Shown here: positions 35,974 through 49,721 of the stretch, one piece after another
Numbering within the stretch: position 1 is the stretch's first letter
How the letters are laid out: every line of letters begins with the position of its first letter
DNA from: Pseudomonas sp. PH1b
GTDB taxonomy: Bacteria > Pseudomonadota > Gammaproteobacteria > Pseudomonadales > Pseudomonadaceae
Reading direction: 5' to 3'
Assembly (NCBI RefSeq): GCF_000633395.1
Contig: NZ_AYMU01000002.1
Span: forward strand, 496,001 to 560,000
Length of the DNA stretch: 64,000 bases
Position numbers and translations under genes: made by a program
The notes under the pieces: generated by a model
The model's database searches: none
What the model was told of the DNA's origin: nothing
What the model saw: the letters and a program-made list of their open reading frames with translations, nothing else

Positions 35974-35997
35974 GCGTACGTTTATCCGTGGCCATGC

Positions 35998-36023
35998 AAA
36001 AGGGCGACTCGCGTCGCCCTTTT
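35998..36023. terminator. Terminator between tpm and htpX
   Basis: The perfect 11-bp stem AAAAGGGCGAC / GTCGCCCTTTT has a 4-base loop. It can act for both convergent transcripts. Confidence 0.85.
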
Positions 36024-36043
36024 GGGTGTTGCCTTATGGCTGG

Positions 36044-36931
36044 TCAACCGCGACGACGCAGGGCGTCGATACGCTCTTCCAGCGGCGGGTGGCTCATGAA
36101 CATGCGAGCCAGGCCCTGCTTGATGCCACCGTTGATGCCGAAGGCATTCAGGGTGTCGGGCATGTGTACCGGCAGGCCCTGTTCCGAACGCAGGCGCTGC
36201 AGGGCGCCGATCATCGCGTTGGTGCCGGCCAGGCGGGCACCGGCTTCGTCGGCACGGAACTCGCGTTTGCGCGAGAACCACATGACGATGGCGCTGGCGA
36301 GGATGCCCAGGACCAGTTCGGCGAAGATGGTCGCTACGTAGTAGGCCATGCCCTGGCCTTCTTCGTTCTTGAAGATCACCTTGTCGACGAAGTTGCCGAT
36401 GATCCGCGCGAAGAACATCACGAAGGTGTTCACCACGCCCTGGATCAGCGCCAGGGTCACCATGTCGCCGTTGGCGACGTGGCCGATCTCGTGAGCCAGC
36501 ACCGCTTTCACTTCATCGGGTGAGAAGCGCTCCAGCAGGCCCTGGCTGACCGCCACCAGGGCGTCGTTCTTGTTCCAGCCGGTGGCAAAGGCGTTGGCCT
36601 CGTAGGCTGGGAAAATGCCCACCTCGGGCATCTTGATCCCGGCTTCGCGGGACAGTTGCTCAACGGTTTGCAACAACCACTGCTCATGGCGGGTGCGCGG
36701 TTGAGTGATGATCTGCGTGCTGGTGCTCATCTTCGCCATCCACTTGGAGATGAACAGCGAGAACAGCGAACCGGCAAAACCAAAGACCGCACAGAAAATC
36801 AGCAGCTGATTGAGGTTCAGATCAACCCCATTGGCCGCCATGAACCCGTTGAAGCCGAAGAGGCTCAGGGTAATGCTGGCAATCAGCACGACCGCAAGGT
36901 TAGTGGCCAAAAACAGCAGGATTCGCATCAT
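36044..36931 (-). CDS. htpX: Membrane zinc protease HtpX
   Basis: The 295-residue protein has two N-terminal membrane helices, the zinc motif HEIGH at 147-151 ([13 protein letters not shown]), then two further helices and the third ligand region around [13 protein letters not shown]. HtpX takes part in quality control of inner membrane proteins together with FtsH. The start has tandem ATGs (36931 and 36928). It is usually heat- or envelope-stress-induced, but no specific operator is recognised here. Confidence 0.97.
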   Translation of the reverse strand: MMRILLFLATNLAVVLIASITLSLFGFNGFMAANGVDLNLNQLLIFCAVFGFAGSLFSLFISKWMAKMSTSTQIITQPRTRHEQWLLQTVEQLSREAGIKMPEVGIFPAYEANAFATGWNKNDALVAVSQGLLERFSPDEVKAVLAHEIGHVANGDMVTLALIQGVVNTFVMFFARIIGNFVDKVIFKNEEGQGMAYYVATIFAELVLGILASAIVMWFSRKREFRADEAGARLAGTNAMIGALQRLRSEQGLPVHMPDTLNAFGINGGIKQGLARMFMSHPPLEERIDALRRRG

Positions 36932-37234
36932 GGTTGTAGAAATCTCCTCAAGCTAAAGATGTCGCGTACTGCGGGGTATATAAGGTGCGGCAACGGGCTA
37001 TTCAATACGGCTTCTATTTCAAACTGTGTCGCATAGGCCGAGTCTAGACGCTTGCATTGCAGCGTCATGACCAATCGCGAGACGCCGTCATCCCCTGGCT
37101 GCCGTGCAGACCTTGTGACAGTGGGGTGGACGGAAAGTGCAAGCTTATAGAAGGGGGCTGGGGCAGGGCAGCGAAGATGTGTTGCTGAATTAATCGCAGT
37201 GCGATCGTTCAAGGATCGCACTGCGATATCGGGG
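36932..37234. other. Intergenic region between alaA and htpX
   Basis: Both flanking genes read leftward. The region holds the htpX promoter and, at its right end, a perfect 14-bp stem after the alaA stop (37193-37227). No gene is supported. Confidence 0.5.
37193..37227 (-). terminator. Perfect hairpin after alaA, likely terminator
   Basis: ATCGCAGTGCGATC and its exact complement enclose a 7-base loop, 8 bp after the alaA stop. There is no T run, so termination may be weak or the hairpin may only protect the mRNA 3' end. Confidence 0.55.
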
Positions 37235-38446
37235 CTATTGGCGGTAGGACTTGAGGAAGCTGCCGATCCGGCCGATGGCCTGCTCCAGGTCATCCACCCG
37301 CGGCAGGGTGACCACGCGGAAGTGGTCCGGCCACGGCCAGTTGAAGGCGGTGCCCTGTACCACCAGGAGTTTTTCCGACAGCAGCAGGTCAAGGACGAAT
37401 TTCTCGTCGTTGTGGATCGGACAGACCTTCGGATCGATCCGCGGGAAGGCATACAGCGCGCCCATGGGTTTCACGCAGCTGACGCCGGGAATGTCGTTGA
37501 GCAACTCCCAGGTGCGGTTGCGTTGCTCCAGCAGCCGGCCGGGCGGCAGCACCAGGTCGTTGATGCTCTGGTAGCCGCCCAGTGCAGTCTGGATTGCATG
37601 CTGGCTCGGCACGTTGGCGCACAGGCGCATGTTGGCCAGCATGTCGATGCCTTCGATGTAGCTCTGGGCGTGGTGCTTGGGACCGGAGATCGCCACCCAG
37701 CCGGAACGGAAACCGGCCACTCGATAGGACTTGGACAGGCCGTTGAAGGTCAGGCACAGCAGGTCCGGGGCCAGGGAGGCGGTGCAGATATGCACGGCGT
37801 CATCGTAGAGGATCTTGTCGTAGATCTCGTCCGAGAACACCACCAGGTTGTGCTGGCGGGCCAGTTCCAGCATGCCCAGCAGCACTTCCTTGGGGTACAC
37901 CGCACCGGTGGGGTTGTTCGGGTTGATGATCACCAGGGCCTTGGTGTTCGGGGTGATCTTGGCCTTGATGTCGGCCAGGTCCGGCCACCAGTTGGCCTGC
38001 TCGTCGCACAGGTAGTGCACCGGGTTGCCGCCGGCCAGGCTCACTGCCGCGGTCCACAGCGGGTAGTCGGGGGCCGGGACCAGCACTTCGTCGCCATTGT
38101 TGAGCAGGGCCTGCATGGCCATCACGATCAGCTCGGAGACGCCGTTGCCCAGGTAGATGTCTTCAATGCCGATGCCTTCCACCTGCTTTTGCTGGTAGTA
38201 CTGCATCACGGCCTTGCGCGCACTGAACAGGCCCTTGGAGTCGCTGTAGCCCTGGGCGGTAGGCAGGTTGCGGATCACGTCCTGGAGAATCTCGTCCGGC
38301 GCTTCGAAACCAAAAGGCGCCGGATTGCCGATGTTCAGCTTGAGGATGCGATGGCCTTCCTCTTCCAGGCGTTTGGCGTGCTTGAGCACTGGGCCGCGAA
38401 TGTCATAACAGACGTTGGCGAGCTTGTTCGATTTGCTGACCTGCAT
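37235..38446 (-). CDS. alaA: Alanine-type aminotransferase AlaA
   Basis: The protein has 403 residues from the ATG at 38446 ([21 protein letters not shown]). The fold type I, class I/II aminotransferase motifs are [48 protein letters not shown] and the pyridoxal phosphate Lys in [17 protein letters not shown]. The length and N-terminus match AlaA, which makes alanine from pyruvate and glutamate. A longer frame upstream has no homology. It diverges from msrB. Confidence 0.94.
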   Translation of the reverse strand: MQVSKSNKLANVCYDIRGPVLKHAKRLEEEGHRILKLNIGNPAPFGFEAPDEILQDVIRNLPTAQGYSDSKGLFSARKAVMQYYQQKQVEGIGIEDIYLGNGVSELIVMAMQALLNNGDEVLVPAPDYPLWTAAVSLAGGNPVHYLCDEQANWWPDLADIKAKITPNTKALVIINPNNPTGAVYPKEVLLGMLELARQHNLVVFSDEIYDKILYDDAVHICTASLAPDLLCLTFNGLSKSYRVAGFRSGWVAISGPKHHAQSYIEGIDMLANMRLCANVPSQHAIQTALGGYQSINDLVLPPGRLLEQRNRTWELLNDIPGVSCVKPMGALYAFPRIDPKVCPIHNDEKFVLDLLLSEKLLVVQGTAFNWPWPDHFRVVTLPRVDDLEQAIGRIGSFLKSYRQ

Positions 38447-38615
38447 GGCAATGTGTTCCCGAAAATGAACGATCCAGGCGGAGGATGAACTACCGTACTG
38501 GGAATCCTGCCGTGTCACACCGGCGTGTAGCCCGCACCGGCTGCGGCAAAATCCGTTTGAATGGGTGTAACGCGGCTGCCAGACTGACGTCTGACGAGGC
38601 GCAATCATACGTGCC

Positions 38616-38651
38616 GCCCGATCCGTGGAAAAGACACAGATCGGGCTTTTT
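38616..38651 (+). terminator. Terminator-like hairpin in the msrB leader
   Basis: GCCCGATCCGTG (38616-38627) and CACAGATCGGGC (38635-38646) form a 12-bp stem with one mismatch, followed by five T. It ends only 20 bp before the msrB ATG and no plus-strand gene lies upstream. It may be an attenuator or the end of a small RNA. Confidence 0.7.
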
Positions 38652-38670
38652 CCGTTGCAGAGGAAGGACC

Positions 38671-39063
38671 ATGGAAAAGCTGGAAAAAACCCTGGAAGAA
38701 TGGCGGGCGATGCTCGATCCGGAGCAGTACAACGTCTGCCGGCTCAAGGGCACCGAACGGCCCTTCTCGGGCAAGTACAACGGCACCAAGACCGATGGGG
38801 TCTATCACTGCATCTGCTGCAATGAGCCGTTGTTCGACTCCTCGGCCAAGTTTGACTCGGGCTGCGGCTGGCCGAGCTTCTACCAGCCCATTGCCGACAG
38901 CGCGATGATCGAGATCCGCGACATCAGCCACGGGATGATCCGTACCGAAGTGGTCTGCGCCAAATGTGATGCCCACCTGGGCCACGTATTCCCCGATGGC
39001 CCGCCACCCACCGGCTTGCGCTACTGCATCAACTCGGTGTGCCTGGACCTGGTGCCTCGCTGA
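38671..39063 (+). CDS. msrB: Methionine-R-sulfoxide reductase MsrB
   Basis: The protein has 130 residues from the ATG at 38671, after AGAGGAAGG. The zinc site is Cys47, Cys50, Cys96 and Cys99 (CICC and CAKC). Catalytic Cys119 lies in [11 protein letters not shown]; the blocks SGCGWPSF and HLGHVF are typical. It repairs the R form of methionine sulfoxide in proteins. It heads an oxidative-stress group with gpx and ospR, in the order known from P. aeruginosa. Confidence 0.97.
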   Translation: MEKLEKTLEEWRAMLDPEQYNVCRLKGTERPFSGKYNGTKTDGVYHCICCNEPLFDSSAKFDSGCGWPSFYQPIADSAMIEIRDISHGMIRTEVVCAKCDAHLGHVFPDGPPPTGLRYCINSVCLDLVPR

Positions 39064-39165
39064 GGCGGAGGCGACTCTTGGGAGTCGCCTTTCGTCCATT
39101 TAAATTGCACACAATCTAATTGGGCGCTATTTTTGTTGCCTCTTTCCACGAATGGAGCCGCTGCC

Positions 39166-39651
39166 ATGACCGATGCCCTGCTGACTATTCCCTGCACCAC
39201 CATCAAGGGTGAGCACAAGACCCTCGCGGACTTCGCCGGCAAGGCGGTGCTGGTGGTCAATACCGCCAGCAAATGCGGCTTTACCCCTCAATACAAGGGG
39301 CTTGAAGAACTCTGGCAGACCTACAAGGACCAGGGACTGGTGGTGCTGGGCTTCCCCTGCAACCAGTTCGGCAAGCAGGAACCGGGCAATGAAGGGGCGA
39401 TCTCCGAATTCTGCGAACTGAACTACGGCGTGAGTTTCCCGCTGTTCAAGAAGGTCGAGGTCAATGGCAGCGATGCCCACCCATTGTTCGTCCAGTTGAA
39501 GAAGCGTGCCCCCGGGGTCCTGGGCTCCCAGGGCATCAAGTGGAATTTCACCAAGTTCCTGATCGGCCGGGACGGCCAGCTGGTCAAGCGCTTCGCTCCG
39601 GCCACCAAGCCTCAGGACCTGAGCCGCGAGATCGAAGCCCTGCTCAAATGA
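39166..39651 (+). CDS. gpx: Glutathione peroxidase-family thiol peroxidase
   Basis: The protein has 161 residues from the ATG at 39166. Peroxidatic Cys37 lies in [18 protein letters not shown] (Cys, not selenocysteine); the Gln and Trp of the family are in [11 protein letters not shown] and KWNFTKFLI. Bacterial enzymes of this type usually use thioredoxin. The stop overlaps the start of the regulator gene ospR (ATGA), so the two are translationally coupled. Confidence 0.95.
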   Translation: MTDALLTIPCTTIKGEHKTLADFAGKAVLVVNTASKCGFTPQYKGLEELWQTYKDQGLVVLGFPCNQFGKQEPGNEGAISEFCELNYGVSFPLFKKVEVNGSDAHPLFVQLKKRAPGVLGSQGIKWNFTKFLIGRDGQLVKRFAPATKPQDLSREIEALLK

Positions 39652-40092
39652 ACAGCGTGTCCGTGGATGCCCTGAAGCTCGATTCCCAGCTGTGCTTCAA
39701 GCTGTACGCTGCCTCGCGGGCGGTGGTCCGGGGCTACAAGCCGATGCTCGATCGCCTGGGCCTGACCTACCCGCAATACCTGGTGATGCTGGTGCTCTGG
39801 GAGTGGCAGGCAGCGCCGCCGACGCTGCCTACGGTCAAGGCCCTGGGCGAGCGCCTGGCCCTGGACTCCGGCACCTTGACGCCCTTGCTCAAGCGCCTGG
39901 AACAGCTGCAGTTGGTGCAGCGCCGGCGTTCCGGGCGCGATGAGCGCGAGGTGCACCTGAGCCTGAGTGATGCCGGCCTGGCCCTGCGCGATCAGGTGCC
40001 GCCGCTCAAGGCGGCGCTGCTGTGCGAAAGCGGGGTCGACCTGAACAGCCTGGACCAGTTGCGTGACGGTCTCGATCACCTGTTGCAACAGA

Positions 40093-40109
<17 letters not shown>
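39648..40109 (+). CDS. ospR: Peroxide-sensing MarR regulator OspR
   Basis: The 153-residue MarR-family protein has OhrR-like features: sensing Cys16 in [13 protein letters not shown], the [17 protein letters not shown] helix and the wing [13 protein letters not shown] second cysteine, Cys126, suggests a two-Cys switch, as in P. aeruginosa OspR, which represses the adjacent glutathione peroxidase gene and affects pigment and virulence. The overlap with gpx supports autoregulation of the pair. Confidence 0.9.
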
Positions 40110-42429
<2,320 letters not shown>

Positions 42430-42579
42430 TTTCGTTTCCCTTCGCTGCGCAAGCATAGCTGATCATCTTTGGTTGCCGGCCTGGCCTGGCAGCAGCTGAT
42501 AAGGCGATAGACCCTGGGATCAGGACTGCGTTTCGTCTGTGTGCCGCATCATTACCCTGAACGTGCCTGAGGAAAAGTC

Positions 42580-43470
42580 GTGGATGCCCGATTGATTGCA
42601 TTTCTTGAACGTGCCGATGCGGTCCTGGCCCGGATCGAACCCCTGTTGCCTACCCAGCGCCAGACCATCGACTGGGACCAGTGCCTGGCTGCCCGCTGGC
42701 AGCGTGAGGGGCGCAACGGCTTCCTGTTGCCTCTGGAAGTCAGCCTGGACATGCGCCTGAGCGACCTGATCGGGGTCGACAAGCAGCGCGAGCAACTGGC
42801 ACGCAACACTCAACAGTTCCTCGACGGCATGCCGGCCAACCATGCCTTGCTCTGGGGCTCGCGTGGCACCGGTAAATCCTCCCTGGTGCGCGCCTTGCTG
42901 GCCGAGCATGCCAAGGGCGGCCTGCGCCTGATCGAGATCGAGCGTGACCACCTGGCGGACCTGCCGCGGGTGGTGGAGCAACTGGTCAAGCTGCCCCAGC
43001 GTTTCGTGCTGTTCTGCGACGACCTGTCCTTCGAGTCCGGCGAGGGCGATTACCGGGTACTCAAGAGCGTGCTCGACGGTTCCCTGGAGCAGGCACCGGA
43101 GAATGTGCTGCTGTACGCCACCTCGAACCGTCGGCACCTGGTACCGGAGAAGGAGAGCGACAACGAGAACTGGAAGCGTGTCGACGGCGAACTGCACCCC
43201 AGTGAGGCAGTAGAAGACAAGATTGCCCTTTCGGACCGTTTCGGCCTGTGGCTGTCGTTCTATCCCTTCACCCAGGAACACTTCCTCAACGTGGTCGAGC
43301 ACTGGATCGGCGAGCTGGCGAGCAAGGCCGGCCTGAGCTGGCAGCGTGACGAGGCGCTGGACATCCTGGCAGTGCGCTGGGCCACCGGGCGCGGCAACCG
43401 CAATGGCCGGTGTGCCTATCAATTTGCCCGCTACTGGGTGGGCCTGCAGTTGTTGGAGCAAAAAGCATGA
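42580..43470 (+). CDS. DUF815-family AAA+ ATPase
   Basis: The 296-residue protein starts at a GTG, 7 bases after TGAGGAAAAG. Walker A GSRGTGKS is at 93-100, and Walker B-like VLFCDDLSF follows. Further blocks are NVLLYATSNRRHLVPE and the C-terminal RWATGRGNRNGRCAYQFARYW, all typical of DUF815 ATPases, whose role is unknown. It overlaps the msrC gene by 4 bp, so the two are probably one operon. Confidence 0.9.
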   Translation: MDARLIAFLERADAVLARIEPLLPTQRQTIDWDQCLAARWQREGRNGFLLPLEVSLDMRLSDLIGVDKQREQLARNTQQFLDGMPANHALLWGSRGTGKSSLVRALLAEHAKGGLRLIEIERDHLADLPRVVEQLVKLPQRFVLFCDDLSFESGEGDYRVLKSVLDGSLEQAPENVLLYATSNRRHLVPEKESDNENWKRVDGELHPSEAVEDKIALSDRFGLWLSFYPFTQEHFLNVVEHWIGELASKAGLSWQRDEALDILAVRWATGRGNRNGRCAYQFARYWVGLQLLEQKA

Positions 43471-43949
43471 TCGATCTGAAACACGCCGGCCAAGGTCTGG
43501 ACGGCTACGGGCTGCTGTGTGCCCAGCTGGAGTCGCTGTTGGCCGACGAGCGCGACTTCATCGCCAATGCCGCGCAGTTCTCGGCCTTCCTGTTCAGCCA
43601 ACTGGATCACCTGAACTGGGCCGGGTTCTACCTCAACCGCAACCAGGAACTGGTGCTCGGCCCCTTCCAGGGGCAGATTGCCTGCGTGCGGATCCCCTTC
43701 GGCCGTGGGGTTTGCGGCACGGCCGCGGCCACTCTGCAGACACAGCGGGTGGACGACGTGCATGCCTTTGCCGGGCACATAGCCTGTGACAGTGCGTCCA
43801 ACAGCGAACTGGTGGTGCCGCTGGTCAAGGACGGTCGCTTGATTGGCGTGCTGGACCTGGACAGCCCGGAGCTGGCCCGCTTCAGCGAAGTGGACCAGGC
43901 CGGGATCGAACAGTTGGCGGCGATCTTCCTGCGCTTGAGCGATTGCTGA
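43467..43949 (+). CDS. msrC: Free methionine-R-sulfoxide reductase (GAF domain)
   Basis: The protein has 160 residues from an ATG overlapping the ATPase stop. It is a stand-alone GAF domain with the three cysteines of fRMsr: Cys73 (IACVRIPFGRG), Cys83 (GVCGTAA) and Cys107 (HIACDSASNSELVVPL). It reduces free methionine-R-sulfoxide, complementing MsrB encoded 4 kb away. The Glu and Asp residues of the active site (DVHAF, NSELVV, LDLDSP) are conserved. Confidence 0.94.
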   Translation: MIDLKHAGQGLDGYGLLCAQLESLLADERDFIANAAQFSAFLFSQLDHLNWAGFYLNRNQELVLGPFQGQIACVRIPFGRGVCGTAAATLQTQRVDDVHAFAGHIACDSASNSELVVPLVKDGRLIGVLDLDSPELARFSEVDQAGIEQLAAIFLRLSDC

Positions 43950-43955
43950 GTCCCT

Positions 43956-46904
<2,949 letters not shown>

Positions 46905-47084
46905 TCCAATTCTCTCCAAAGGCACATGAGGCATGGCTCACGACCCAAGCATAGTTAAGCCAGGCACTCCCTGCCCTGACCTTGACTGGAGGGCAGGCCG
47001 GGCAAGCCATGGACGGGAGCTGCGGGGGTGGGGCGTGGCGATCAGATACTGGCCTTTTGATATTGATCTGGCAAGAGGGCCACA

Positions 47085-48812
47085 TCATCCTCGATTGGTG
47101 GGGTTGGCGAGCCTTGCCGGGACGGCTTCAGGCAAGGCGCCAGGTACCAGATCGGGCGGTGGATGGGCCTCGATGTGCCGGTGCAGGGACTGGATGAACT
47201 GCACCAGGGCCAGGTCCAGCGTGCGGGTTGCGTCATTGATCTGTTCTGCCGCGGCCGGGTCCAGGCAGGCCAGTTCCAGGGATTGGCAGCCACGCTGCAG
47301 CGGGCCGGCGCCCACCATCAGTGCCGCCCCCTTGATCTTGTGGGCCAGTGCCGCCAGTTCTCGAGGGCTGTCACGGGGTGTGCGGCCCAGCAATTGTCGA
47401 TCTTCGTGGCTGCACCTCAGCAGTTCCTCAAGCATGCGCAACCCGAGGGGTGGAACGCCCCGAGTCAGGGTGCGCAGGGCGTCAATGCTGAAACTGTCCG
47501 TTCTGGGCAGGGGGGCCAGGGACATCAATTGCTGGCTCAACAAGTGCAGGCCCAGAGGCTTGGACAGGCAGTCGAGCATCCCGGCCTCCCGGCAGCGCTG
47601 GACCGTGTGCGCAGCGGAGCAGGCGCTGCACCCTAGCAGGGTGACGGCGGGGCGCTGTTGCAGGTTTTCGCTGCGGCGTATGGCCCTGGCCAGTTGGTAG
47701 CCATTCATGATGGGCATGTTGCAATCGATGATCAGCAGGTCGAAGTCGCCGATCTTCCACAGCCGGTATGCGAGCAGCCCGTCCTCGGCACAGGTGACCC
47801 GATGCCCGAGCTGTTCCAGTTGTCCCTGCAGCAGCATCCGGTTTGCGGGATGGTCGTCCGCCACCAGGATATTCAGGGGCAGGTGCGGATGCGCCGGCAA
47901 GGCTTCCTTGGTGGGGATGGGGGGCATCACCTTGCCGGCCAGCGCCAGCCGGACCCGCGCTTCGCTGCCAGGGCCGTCGCGCCCGTGCAGGCTCAGGCTG
48001 CCGCCCATCTTCTGGCACAGGTGATGGCTGATGGGCAGGCCGAGCCCGGTGCTGTCCCGTGGAGACTGGTTTGCCGCATCGACCTGGGCGAAGGGGTGCA
48101 ACAGAAGGTGGTGTCGCTGCTGCTCGGGGATGCCGATCCCGGTATCCAGCACTTGCAGGAGCAGGCTGAAATACCCTGGGTGTTCCTCGGGCAGCAATTG
48201 CAGCCTGATGCACACCTCTCCCTGGCGGGTGAATTTGATCGCGTTGCTCAACAGGTTGGACAGCACCTGTTTGAAGCGCAGGGCGTCCAATAGAACCAGG
48301 GGCTCGGGATCAGGCATCTCGAGTTCGAGATCGAGCCGGAGGGCTTTCTGTTGCGCCAGCACCTGGAACCTTTCCATCACCGAGCGGACGCTTTCTCCCA
48401 GGCTGGTCCATTCCTGCTTCAGCGACAGTTGCCCCGACTCGATCCGGGTGAGGTCCAGCAGGTCGCCCAGCAGCTCCCGCAGATCCCGGGCGGTGCCCAG
48501 GGCCAACTCCAGGGCCGAGCGATCGTCAGCATTCGCCGGGGTGCGTTGCACTACCCGTTCCAGCAGGCCGATGAAGGCATTCAGCGGGGTGCGGATTTCA
48601 TGGCTGACAGTGCCCAGGAACTGGTTTTTCACTTGGTTGGCCTGCTCGACCTGCTGCTTTCCGGCCTCCAGTGTCTGCAGCACCCGGCGTGCGCTACGCA
48701 ATGCCCGTTCCTGTTGGCGCAGCTGTCGGTACAGCCAGGCCAGGCCGAGCAAGACGGCCAATAGCGAGGCACACAGAGCGATCATGGCGGGTTGCAGGAA
48801 GATGTCCGTCAT
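47085..48812 (-). CDS. Hybrid histidine kinase with receiver and Hpt domains
   Basis: The 575-residue protein has a single N-terminal membrane helix (ALCASLLAVLLGLAWLY) with almost nothing outside the membrane, so it lacks a periplasmic sensor. Then come HisKA with His71 (VSHEIRTPLNAF), HATPase (DSTGLGLPIS), a receiver with Asp363 (LIIDCNMPIMNGY) and an Hpt domain with His491 (LAHKIKGAALMVGA). All four phosphorelay steps are in one chain, as in BvgS- or RocS-type kinases. It is 43 bp downstream of the NarL-type regulator gene and is its likely partner. Confidence 0.92.
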   Translation of the reverse strand: MTDIFLQPAMIALCASLLAVLLGLAWLYRQLRQQERALRSARRVLQTLEAGKQQVEQANQVKNQFLGTVSHEIRTPLNAFIGLLERVVQRTPANADDRSALELALGTARDLRELLGDLLDLTRIESGQLSLKQEWTSLGESVRSVMERFQVLAQQKALRLDLELEMPDPEPLVLLDALRFKQVLSNLLSNAIKFTRQGEVCIRLQLLPEEHPGYFSLLLQVLDTGIGIPEQQRHHLLLHPFAQVDAANQSPRDSTGLGLPISHHLCQKMGGSLSLHGRDGPGSEARVRLALAGKVMPPIPTKEALPAHPHLPLNILVADDHPANRMLLQGQLEQLGHRVTCAEDGLLAYRLWKIGDFDLLIIDCNMPIMNGYQLARAIRRSENLQQRPAVTLLGCSACSAAHTVQRCREAGMLDCLSKPLGLHLLSQQLMSLAPLPRTDSFSIDALRTLTRGVPPLGLRMLEELLRCSHEDRQLLGRTPRDSPRELAALAHKIKGAALMVGAGPLQRGCQSLELACLDPAAAEQINDATRTLDLALVQFIQSLHRHIEAHPPPDLVPGALPEAVPARLANPTNRG

Positions 48813-48855
48813 GACCGGCAGCCCCGGAGCGGCCTGGTGAACAGGGGTGGACCCT

Positions 48856-49482
48856 TCATATCAGCTCATTGCGCTTGGCCATATCCACCAGGACACTCAT
48901 GGATGTGGTCGCCAGTTTCTGCATGATGCGCTTCTTGTAAGTACTGACCGTCTTATGGCTGAGAAACATGCCGCTGGCTATTTCCTTATTGGTTTGCCCC
49001 ATGGCGAAAAGTTGCATGATCATCAACTCTCGATCATTCAGCGAGTTGAACTGGGCCAACTCCAAAGTTGCCCCGGGCGCTGCCCGAGTAGCGTGCAATG
49101 CCTGGCTGGGGAAGTAGTTGTAGCCACTGCAGATGGCCTTGATGGCGCTCAGTAACTCACTCAGGTCTTCCTGTTTGCAGACATAGCCGCTGGCCCCGGC
49201 GCGCATGCAGCGGTTGGCGAACAGCGCCGCCGACTGAGCCGTCAGGACCAGGGTTCGCAAGGGTTTGGGCATATTGCTGAAACGCTCCAGAAGCTCCATG
49301 CCATCGAGCTTGGGAATGCAGATGTCGAGAATGATCAGGTCCGGTTCGCACTCGCGGACCATTTGCAGCGCGTCAACTCCGTTATCGGTTTCTCCGATGA
49401 TCTTGTATCGCTCGTGTTCCAGCAGAATACGGATGGCCAGACGTATGACGGGATGATCATCAATGATAAATACCGAGTGCAT
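48856..49482 (-). CDS. NarL/FixJ-family response regulator
   Basis: The 208-residue protein has a receiver with acidic DDH at 8-10 and phospho-Asp53 (IILDICIPKLDGMELL), then Lys in CKQEDLSE, and a LuxR-type HTH (LNDRELMIMQLFAMGQTNKEIASGMFLSHKTVSTYKKRIMQKL). Together with the downstream hybrid kinase it forms a phosphorelay. The upstream gene is tpsA of the two-partner secretion pair, in the same orientation, so TPS control by this regulator is a fair guess. Confidence 0.94.
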   Translation of the reverse strand: MHSVFIIDDHPVIRLAIRILLEHERYKIIGETDNGVDALQMVRECEPDLIILDICIPKLDGMELLERFSNMPKPLRTLVLTAQSAALFANRCMRAGASGYVCKQEDLSELLSAIKAICSGYNYFPSQALHATRAAPGATLELAQFNSLNDRELMIMQLFAMGQTNKEIASGMFLSHKTVSTYKKRIMQKLATTSMSVLVDMAKRNELI

Positions 49483-49691
49483 GCGGGCCTCTTGCCAACC
49501 GATAGAAAGTTCGAACAGTAGCCCAGCTGTTGGAGAGGAAATAGTTGCGAAAGTACTGATGAGGACAATCTAAGACAGGTCCTACATCGAATAAGGGGAG
49601 GTATTACAGTTGGTCGTAATTAATGGAAGTCAATTAAGGCCAGAGGGCTGTTTTCCGTGGACGAGAACCGTCCCGGAAGGGGTTCAACAAA

Positions 49692-49715
49692 GGCCGCCCT
49701 CGGGGGAGGGCGGCC
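49692..49715 (-). terminator. Terminator of tpsA
   Basis: A perfect 10-bp GC stem, GGCCGCCCTC / GAGGGCGGCC, has a 4-base loop. On the minus strand it is followed by TTTGTT, close after the tpsA stop. Confidence 0.8.
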
Positions 49716-49721
49716 GGGGTC

